Below, one piece after another: positions 1 through 4,945 of a stretch of DNA of 6,569 bases. This DNA comes from Chloroflexota bacterium. GTDB taxonomy: Bacteria; Chloroflexota; Anaerolineae; Promineifilales; Promineifilaceae. The first letter of the stretch is position 1, and the number at the start of each line of letters is the position of its first letter. The notes beneath the pieces were generated by a model. That model made no database searches and was not told the DNA's origin. It worked only from the letters and a program-made list of their open reading frames with translations. Position numbers and translations under genes: made by a program. Where the stretch lies: positions 1-6,569 of the forward strand of contig JAHEEY010000272.1 in assembly GCA_024640485.1 (NCBI GenBank). Reading direction: 5' to 3'.

Positions 1-3000
1 GGGGCCGTAGCCGGGCAGGATGGTGGGGGCGCCGACCGGGCTCAGATCTGGGGCACCGGTGTAGTAGTCATAGGTAGAGACCCGAGCCGGGAAGGCTGCC
101 GGGGCATCGTTGTAAAGGATGAGGGTCTTGCCGGCAAACCGGGAGAAGTCGACGATGACATCAGCTCGCTCGGCGGGGGCCAGCAGCAGGGCGTGCTGGT
201 CCACGTTGCCGACGTCGAAGCGGGTGGGGTCGATGATCCAGGTAATGGGTTGGTTGGGCACCACCACCGGGGCGGGCAGGAATCCGCCTTCCGTGCCGAT
301 CTGGATCCAGCTGGGCCCGACCGGGCTGACGCTGGTGTCCGGGGTGGGGACGATGTTGGGATCGATCTGGGCAGCGGCCAGCTCAGCAGGATTGAGGGCT
401 ACTTCACTCAGTGTTCCGGTTGTGGGGTCAGCCACGTACCACTGCAGGTTCCAGAAGCGATCGTTGGCCGCGTTCAGGATGCGGAAGCGGTATGCCTTGG
501 GAGCGACGGTTGTGGTCGGGTAGGCGGTACCGTTAACGATGGGTGTATCGTTGAACTGCTCCATCCCAACGGAGATGTTCGGCGTGCCTGGGATTTGCGG
601 CGGCTCGCAGAATGGGTCGCTCTGGTACTGCCAAGTGGCGGCGTCATCCAGGTTACAGTTGGGATCGAAGTATGGATTGTCGATGGGGCCGTATGGCGGT
701 GTTGCCGGCGGCCAGAACCAGGGGCCGTACATCCAGCGGCCAAAGGCGCTCATACCGCTTGGGTCACCAGGGTTTTGGGCGGGCATATAGACATGGTGGT
801 ACCACAGGCTGCCGTAGCCACCCCAGCGGCTTTGGTCCCAGGTGGGGTCTTGTTCGTACAGCTGTCCGGTACGGGAAGCGGCATCCCCTTGGGGAACGAA
901 GGTGCGATCCTGGATGATGAGCGGAATCTGGTCGGATGGGATGATGCCGCTGCTGACCAACTTCTGTTCGGTGGGGTCGGTGATGACGTAGCCGGCGGCC
1001 TCGCCCGCGTAGACGTTGAGGCGGGTGATACCCCAGGCGTGGTCATGGTAGAACATGAAGCGGGCGCTCTGCTGGTTGGTGTAGTAGAAGGTCATACAGC
1101 CTTCGTTGGAAGCGGTACAGTTGGGCACGCCGGGGACGTTGGTCATGTCGGGCACGTCTTCGACGCTGACACCCTGGGGCCAGGGGGTATTCTCGTTGGC
1201 CGGGGTGATCCATTGGTGCGGGGTGCCGTCACTGATCCAGGGGGTGATACCGCCGTGGAGGTGCAAGGTGGCGCGGTTGTCCTTGAAGCAGGCGTCGCTC
1301 TTGGGTAACAGGGTGCTGCACTCCGGGTTGCGTATGGCGTCCATCACGGAGCCTTGATCGGCCGGATCCATCATTGTCATCGGGCCCATACCTGAGCCCA
1401 TGAGGGAGGAGTCGGTGGGCAGGAAGAGGTCGCCGCCCGAGCCGGTTGGCAGCAGGTTGTAGAAGACGATCCGGGCCGCACGATCTTTCTTGGCGACGAT
1501 GACCGGCCCCAAGTAGTGGGGATCATCTACGGCGTAAGCTTGAGTGCCGTCTGGCATCAGAGCCGGGACGGAGGTGCCATCGAGCATCTCGTTTTGCAGC
1601 GGGATGTGCTTGCTCCAGGAGGCATTAGCAGCGGTCTCAAGCTGGACGTATTCGCGCAGCAGGGTGCCGGCAGCAGGGAGAGATGAGCTCATCTGCTCGC
1701 GGTTCTGTACCAGGGCGATGACGTAGTAATCGCTGTCAGCCCCGAACCCGGCGGCGGTGGAGAATGTTGTGGTGTCGGGCACGGCGATGGGGATGTGCTG
1801 GCCCAGGTTGTTGTCAGTGCACTTATCCCAGCCGGCTGATGGGTCGCATAGGACCGGCAGCCCATCCTGGAACTTCTTAATGCCACCGCTGGTGATGTAG
1901 CCTGTACCGCTGCTGGTCAGGTTGATGGTGGTGACACTGCCGGCGTTGACGACGGCAGACGCGGCGGCACCGGCGCCGGTGGGGTCACTGATGGTCACCG
2001 TTGGGGGCGTGGTATAACCTGAGCCAAAGCTGTCCAGGGTGATGGCGGAGATGGATAGGGTGGCCGCGGCGGTGGCGCCGGCGCCGCCATTTTTGATCGG
2101 GTCGAAAATGGTGCCGTCTCGGATGACTACATTGGGAGGTGAGGCGTACCCGGAGCCAGGGTTGTCCACCACAACCGCGGTAATGGCGCCGGTGGTGGGG
2201 TCAAAGGTGGCGTGGGCGGTAGCCTGCACCCCGTCCGGGGAGTTGGGCAGGTCGAAGTCGACGGTTGGGAAGGTGTAGCCGCTCCCACCATTGGTAACCG
2301 CGATGGCATCAACGCCGCCGAAAGCGGAGGCGGTGGCATTCACCAGGGGAACGATGGCGGAGGTGTCGACGACGCTGGCGGCGAAGGAATAGGCCCGGTC
2401 CTGGGAATAGAGGGGATAAGTCGGATCGCCGGCGGCGACGGTGATGGTGGCGCCTTGCGCCGGAGGGGTCGCAGCCGGGTAGCTGAGGATATCCGACCCG
2501 ATCCCGGTGTCGACGGGGATGCCTTCGCCATAGAAGGCGATAGTATCCCCGCTGGTGATAGCGATGTCAGGAACCGGGATGGTCACGGTGTCGCCAACAG
2601 GGTCTACGGCGGCCGGAACGGTCAACTGGCCGCTGTCCCACAGCACCGCGTATTCATTGGGATTGCCGGTGGGGTGCAGGACATAGGCGTGGAACAGATT
2701 CCCTTCAGATGGGGTAGGGCTGGAACCGGTGGTGGCCTGATTGAAGTACATGATCCCCTTGACGATGCCGTTGGACGGCATGGAGGTGGGGACAATGACC
2801 AGAACCGGACCAAGGTCGCCGGGAGCGGTGGCATAATCGGTCGCGTAAGCGCGGGGGATCAGCTGGTTCCCGACCTGCATGAGGGTGCCCATGCCGCCGC
2901 CGCCAGAGATGGCTACGGTGGGCTGGGTGTAGCCGCCGCCGGGATTCGCTATGGTTATGCTGGTGACGGCGCCGGAGGTGTTGACGACGGCATTGGCGGC

Positions 3001-3369
3001 GGCCCCTGACCCCGCGGTGGAGGAGAAGGTGACTGCTGCCGATGTGTAGCCGCTGCCAGGGCTGGTAATGGTGATGCCGGTGACGACGCCGTTAGCCCCG
3101 ACTGAGGCAACCGCGGCAGCGCCGGCGCCATCGCCACTGATCTGGACGGTGACATCCGGAAGTGTGAATGGGCTGTTAGCCCAGTTTGGATATGGACCAA
3201 AGTAGTGAGGTACCTTCGATTCATCAGTGGGGCTCATTGGCGCGGCGGTGCCAGCCGGAGCTGACATCTGCTGGGCGTCCTGAGCACGTAAATGACCGGC
3301 ACTCCCTATGAGAATAGATATGAGCATGAGTGCTATGAGGGCAATATTCAAAAATCTACGAAAAGTCAT
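1..3369 (-). CDS. Secreted multicopper oxidase with N-terminal Gly-x-Gly-Tyr repeats (C-terminus beyond window)
   Basis: One uninterrupted frame of 1123 codons runs from ATG at 3369 to the window edge with no stop. Residues 1-29 form a Sec-type signal peptide (MTFRR, a hydrophobic core, then LRA before Q30), so the protein is exported; there is no lipobox cysteine. Residues 72-157 and 345-495 hold GxGY repeats, and a separate beta-rich segment lies at 160-340. From about 500 on it reads as a multicopper oxidase. HLHGG (H703, H705) and FYHDH (H775, H777) match the first two histidine pairs of the trinuclear copper centre. The stretch around 1060-1086 (LLLAPAERADVIVDF, then LILYND) is typical of the second cupredoxin domain. 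The last two motifs (HPxHLH and HCHxxxHE), including the type 1 copper cysteine, would be off the edge. These enzymes couple one-electron oxidation of phenols, bilirubin-like compounds or metal ions (Cu, Mn, Fe) to reduction of O2 to water. The substrate cannot be read here. The start is supported by GGAGA six bases upstream. Family is near certain; specificity is unknown. Confidence 0.93.
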   Translation of the reverse strand, partial: MTFRRFLNIALIALMLISILIGSAGHLRAQDAQQMSAPAGTAAPMSPTDESKVPHYFGPYPNWANSPFTLPDVTVQISGDGAGAAAVASVGANGVVTGITITSPGSGYTSAAVTFSSTAGSGAAANAVVNTSGAVTSITIANPGGGYTQPTVAISGGGGMGTLMQVGNQLIPRAYATDYATAPGDLGPVLVIVPTSMPSNGIVKGIMYFNQATTGSSPTPSEGNLFHAYVLHPTGNPNEYAVLWDSGQLTVPAAVDPVGDTVTIPVPDIAITSGDTIAFYGEGIPVDTGIGSDILSYPAATPPAQGATITVAAGDPTYPLYSQDRAYSFAASVVDTSAIVPLVNATASAFGGVDAIAVTNGGSGYTFPTVDFDLPNSPDGVQATAHATFDPTTGAITAVVVDNPGSGYASPPNVVIRDGTIFDPIKNGGAGATAAATLSISAITLDSFGSGYTTPPTVTISDPTGAGAAASAVVNAGSVTTINLTSSGTGYITSGGIKKFQDGLPVLCDPSAGWDKCTDNNLGQHIPIAVPDTTTFSTAAGFGADSDYYVIALVQNREQMSSSLPAAGTLLREYVQLETAANASWSKHIPLQNEMLDGTSVPALMPDGTQAYAVDDPHYLGPVIVAKKDRAARIVFYNLLPTGSGGDLFLPTDSSLMGSGMGPMTMMDPADQGSVMDAIRNPECSTLLPKSDACFKDNRATLHLHGGITPWISDGTPHQWITPANENTPWPQGVSVEDVPDMTNVPGVPNCTASNEGCMTFYYTNQQSARFMFYHDHAWGITRLNVYAGEAAGYVITDPTEQKLVSSGIIPSDQIPLIIQDRTFVPQGDAASRTGQLYEQDPTWDQSRWGGYGSLWYHHVYMPAQNPGDPSGMSAFGRWMYGPWFWPPATPPYGPIDNPYFDPNCNLDDAATWQYQSDPFCEPPQIPGTPNISVGMEQFNDTPIVNGTAYPTTTVAPKAYRFRILNAANDRFWNLQWYVADPTTGTLSEVALNPAELAAAQIDPNIVPTPDTSVSPVGPSWIQIGTEGGFLPAPVVVPNQPITWIIDPTRFDVGNVDQHALLLAPAERADVIVDFSRFAGKTLILYNDAPAAFPARVSTYDYYTGAPDLSPVGAPTILPGYGP
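1039..1047 (-). other. Copper-ligand motif 2 (H775-x-H777)
   Basis: H-D-H in the context RFMFYHDHAWG matches the second histidine motif of the family, which supplies further ligands to the type 3 copper pair. It lies 72 residues after the first motif; the intervening segment includes the Cys751-Cys758 pair. Confidence 0.85.
1255..1263 (-). other. Copper-ligand motif 1 (H703-x-H705)
   Basis: The codons read H-L-H, followed by GG, which matches the first histidine motif of multicopper oxidases. By family knowledge, one histidine ligates type 2 copper and the other type 3 copper of the trinuclear O2-reducing site. Both ligands are intact. Confidence 0.85.
1885..2337 (-). repeat. Four-unit GxGY protein repeat block in the multicopper oxidase (residues about 345-495)
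   Basis: Four degenerate units of roughly 39-44 residues each carry a G-[ST]-G-Y core: GGSGYTFP (Y365), NPGSGYASPP (Y408), FGSGYTTPP (Y452) and SSGTGYITS (Y491). Each core is followed by a P/V-rich strand (PTV or PNVVI), then a Gly/Ala-rich turn (such as GAGATAAA), then a strand ending in an xITxIxV-type pattern. Such repeats are usually extracellular beta structures found as appendages on secreted or phage structural proteins. Here they sit directly before the oxidase core. Boundaries are approximate; the repeats are at protein level and diverged at DNA level. Confidence 0.8.
2899..3156 (-). repeat. Two-unit GxGY protein repeat block in the multicopper oxidase (residues about 72-157)
   Basis: Two units with cores SPGSGYTSAAV (Y108) and NPGGGYTQPTV (Y147) are spaced 39 residues apart. 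The pattern of alternating beta strands and Gly/Ala-rich turns is the same as in the second block at residues 345-495. The block begins about 40 residues after the signal peptide and ends in GGGGM, followed by a non-repeat segment. It is likely a surface-exposed beta-rich module; its role (spacing, matrix attachment, stability) is unknown. Confidence 0.75.
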
Positions 3370-3375
3370 TGTATA

Positions 3376-3380
3376 TCTCC
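3376..3380 (-). promoter_or_regulatory. Ribosome binding site of the multicopper oxidase gene
   Basis: The minus strand reads GGAGA, then six bases (TATACA), then ATG at 3369. This is a near-ideal Shine-Dalgarno site. It fixes the start directly at a signal peptide. Confidence 0.75.
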
Positions 3381-3417
3381 ATCATTCAAAACTGAGTTCC
3401 TTCAGAGTTTAATTTTG

Positions 3418-3436
3418 ATGCACGATTGATGTGCAT
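3418..3436. promoter_or_regulatory. Perfect dyad ATGCAC-N7-GTGCAT upstream of the oxidase gene
   Basis: Six-base inverted arms with a seven-base spacer sit about 49 bases upstream of the oxidase start codon. The form fits either an operator for a dimeric regulator or a hairpin in the 5' untranslated region. There is no T-run, so it is not a terminator. No second copy was noticed in the window. Confidence 0.35.
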
Positions 3437-3468
3437 ATGATGACCCTCACTGTTTTCGCTTTTTCGAG

Positions 3469-3484
3469 AAGTGGCCTATCACGG
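3469..3484. promoter_or_regulatory. Candidate shared operator, copy upstream of the oxidase gene
   Basis: The plus strand reads AAGTGGCCTATCACGG: GTG and CAC arms around a GCCTAT core. A closely similar dyad, GAGTGCCTATCACTC, lies upstream of the pseudo-receiver gene at 4041-4055. This copy is about 100 bases upstream of the oxidase start codon. A shared regulator is inference; the arms here are only three bases. Confidence 0.25.
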
Positions 3485-3486
3485 GG

Positions 3487-3504
3487 CCGCCTTTACCCTG
3501 GCGG
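3487..3504 (-). other. GC-rich hairpin in the intergenic region before the oxidase gene
   Basis: On the minus strand CCGCC and GGCGG arms flank an eight-base loop (AGGGTAAA). There is no T-run after it, so it is unlikely to terminate transcription of the pseudo-receiver gene that ends at 3621. It may be part of a structured leader or simply a chance GC stem. The rest of 3370-3620 shows no gene. Confidence 0.3.
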
Positions 3505-3620
3505 GCTGGCATGACAGCACGCACTTCCTGAATCACACAACCTCATCTTTCCTGTTCTGAAATGGGACCCTTGCTTTCTCAAATCTGGAATCAGGCGCAG
3601 CTACCTAGACCAGCAACCAG

Positions 3621-3986
3621 CTATCCAGAAATGGAGTTAGGGGCGTTTTCGATCGCCTCAAACAGGTTAGAGATACTCTCAGCAAATATGTTTCGTTTGC
3701 TATACACATCCATCAGATTATTCTCTAGACTAAGCACGATCACCTTGATGGCTGGGTAATCCTGCAATAACCGCAACACGAAACTGGTAGGCTCATCAAG
3801 AGATTCCTGGTGAACAATGACAGTATCTGGTTGGACAGTTTCCATAGCCAGGTTCAACGCGTCCCAACCTTCTTCGCTGGAGACGCTGGCTATTTCCCAG
3901 CCGGTTTTGATCGAAAGGAGCGCTTTGATGGAGGAACAGAATATGTTTTCACAACCACATATCAAGATCATTTTTGGGTTCGACAT
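3621..3986 (-). CDS. Stand-alone pseudo-receiver protein (degenerate REC domain)
   Basis: This 121-residue protein has the strand/helix pattern of a CheY-like receiver and nothing else. Residues 6-10 (MILIC) match strand 1, 54-58 (DTVIV) strand 3 and 81-86 (KVIVLS) strand 4; the last helix is about 103-113. Aligned by eye with the regulator upstream, the acidic pair D7-D8 becomes G11-C12 and the phospho-acceptor D53 becomes H59. The switch Thr is kept as Ser86. The conserved Lys is displaced (K97) or lost. It therefore probably cannot be phosphorylated by a normal kinase; such domains often act through protein contacts. There is no DNA-binding domain, signal peptide or membrane segment. It lies 305 bases after the regulator gene, across a terminator, and 251 bases before the oxidase gene. 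Its base composition is visibly more AT-rich than its neighbours. Function and partner are unknown. Confidence 0.8.
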   Translation of the reverse strand: MSNPKMILICGCENIFCSSIKALLSIKTGWEIASVSSEEGWDALNLAMETVQPDTVIVHQESLDEPTSFVLRLLQDYPAIKVIVLSLENNLMDVYSKRNIFAESISNLFEAIENAPNSISG

Positions 3987-3995
3987 CGTTTTTGT

Positions 3996-4000
3996 TCCCC
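3996..4000 (-). promoter_or_regulatory. Ribosome binding site of the pseudo-receiver gene
   Basis: The minus strand reads GGGGA nine bases before ATG at 3986. It favours this start over the internal Met6, which would begin right at the first beta strand. Confidence 0.5.
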
Positions 4001-4040
4001 AATCGGGCTGGAGATGAGCAACCGTCTACCAATCTGTGAT

Positions 4041-4055
4041 GAGTGCCTATCACTC
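4041..4055. promoter_or_regulatory. Candidate shared operator, copy upstream of the pseudo-receiver gene
   Basis: GAGTG and CACTC form perfect five-base arms around CCTAT. With a one-base bulge the stem extends by TGA/TCA. It lies about 55 bases upstream of the pseudo-receiver start codon. It resembles the AGTGGCCTATCAC sequence upstream of the oxidase gene, which is the main reason to consider it a regulatory site. Confidence 0.3.
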
Positions 4056-4118
4056 TCAGGTATACAATAGCGCAAGCTGATCTTATAGAACATCCATCGT
4101 TCTCATCCGGTGGGCATT

Positions 4119-4147
4119 AAAAAAGACCATCCTTAGGATGGTCTTTT
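4119..4147 (-). terminator. Intrinsic terminator after the two-component genes
   Basis: A perfect inverted repeat of 12 bases (AAAAGACCATCC and its complement) flanks a three-base loop. On the minus strand the GACCATCC/GGATGGTC stem is followed by six T residues, the classic rho-independent form. It lies about 145 bases after the response regulator stop. The plus strand has only four T residues after the stem, so activity in that direction would be weaker, and no plus-strand gene needs it. Confidence 0.85.
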
Positions 4148-4291
4148 AGGTTGGGATCTCGGGGGGATCAGCTAAACCTTGGCTTGACGCTTCAACGGCG
4201 TGCCACCGTTTCCACTTGGTTTCTTGAACAGCTCTCAGATGATGGTCTATTTATTTACTGAAGATTGTCTATAAATCAGCCAGCCGCCCGG

Positions 4292-4933
4292 TTACCGATA
4301 GCCGTGCTCCCTGGCAAAGATGGCCACTTCTTTGCGGTCTTGAAGATTGAGCTTTTCGAGGATGTAGTGTACGTGGGATTTGACGGTATTTTCGGAGATG
4401 AAGAGAGCGGCGGCGATTTCCTGGTTGCCCTTGCCGGCGGCAATTTGCGCCAGTATCTCTTTTTCCCTGGGGGTTAATCTCCCAAGGGCGGGGTCGGTTG
4501 CGTGGCTGGCGTCCTTGGTTCTGGAGAACTCTTTCATCAAGCGCAGGGTCATGAGGCTGGAGAGGGCGCTGCCGCCGCGATGTACTGATTTTAGGGCGTC
4601 CACCAGCTTGGGGAGGGTGGTGTTTTTCATGAGATAGCCGACGGCCCCGCTGCGGACGGCGGCAAACAAGTCTTCATCCCTTTCCGACATGGTCATGAAT
4701 ATGACCTTGCAGTCGGGGAACTCCTGCATGATCTGCCGGGTGGCTTCGGCCCCGGTGCCGTCCGGCAGGCTGTAATCCATCAGGACGATATCGGGCTTGT
4801 GCGTGCGAACCGCGGCTACCGTCTCTTGAACGGTCCCCACGAGGCCAACAACCTCAATACCCGGTTCCTGCCGGATCATGGCGGCCAAGCCCTCGCGGAA
4901 TAGATTATGGTCATCGACGATCAGTATTTTCAT
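4292..4933 (-). CDS. NarL/LuxR-family response regulator
   Basis: This 213-residue protein has the usual length and two-domain layout of a NarL/FixJ-type regulator. Residues 1-118 are a receiver domain with all key residues: the acidic pocket D7-D8, phospho-acceptor D53 (in IVLMDYSLPDG), switch T81 and K103. Residues 152-208 are a GerE/LuxR helix-turn-helix (LTPREKEIL, then NQEIA, then SENTVKSHVHYILEKL), which binds DNA as a dimer after phosphorylation. It begins 12 bases after the stop of the sensor kinase gene, so the two are almost surely co-transcribed. The bases before its ATG hold only a poor Shine-Dalgarno site, which fits translational coupling to the kinase. The HisKA_3 class of the kinase is the one that normally pairs with NarL regulators. 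A terminator follows. The target genes are not shown by the sequence; the oxidase and pseudo-receiver genes just downstream are candidates. Confidence 0.96.
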   Translation of the reverse strand: MKILIVDDHNLFREGLAAMIRQEPGIEVVGLVGTVQETVAAVRTHKPDIVLMDYSLPDGTGAEATRQIMQEFPDCKVIFMTMSERDEDLFAAVRSGAVGYLMKNTTLPKLVDALKSVHRGGSALSSLMTLRLMKEFSRTKDASHATDPALGRLTPREKEILAQIAAGKGNQEIAAALFISENTVKSHVHYILEKLNLQDRKEVAIFAREHGYR

Positions 4934-4945
4934 ATCAGGTAGTTG

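Larger units (their letters stand above)
3987..4291. other. Gene-free interval between the regulator and pseudo-receiver genes
   Basis: These 305 bases contain no convincing gene. They hold the intrinsic terminator at 4119-4147, a small dyad at 4041-4055, and a weak AACGG/CCGTT stem at 4194-4210. They also hold a short direct repeat GATGGTCT (4137-4144 and 4241-4248), the first copy being an arm of the terminator. On the minus strand, AT-rich hexamers such as TATAAG and TATTGT near 4090 and 4065 could be -10 elements for the pseudo-receiver gene, but no good -35 box is seen, so I do not call a promoter. Confidence 0.5.

Noticed and set aside
193..1308. Long plus-strand open frame of 371 codons
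   Set aside because: It lies antisense to the oxidase coding region, which has clear copper motifs and a continuous frame on the minus strand. Its translation is a low-complexity Gly/Val/Asp-rich string with no family pattern, as expected for the shadow of a GC-rich gene.
2212..3009. Plus-strand open frame of 265 codons
   Set aside because: It is antisense to the repeat region of the oxidase; its Gly/Asp/Val-rich translation mirrors the minus-strand Gly/Thr/Ala codons and shows no domain.
3487..3504. Possible terminator after the pseudo-receiver gene
   Set aside because: The GC stem has an eight-base loop and is not followed by a T-run on the minus strand, so it does not meet the form of an intrinsic terminator; read-through from the pseudo-receiver gene into the oxidase gene stays possible.
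3810..4070. Plus-strand open frames of 66-86 codons around 3810-4070
   Set aside because: They overlap the start of the pseudo-receiver gene on the opposite strand, lack a convincing ribosome binding site and show no recognisable protein pattern.
4137..4248. Direct repeat GATGGTCT at 4137-4144 and 4241-4248
   Set aside because: Eight bases are too few to exclude chance, and one copy is part of the terminator stem; no duplication around it.
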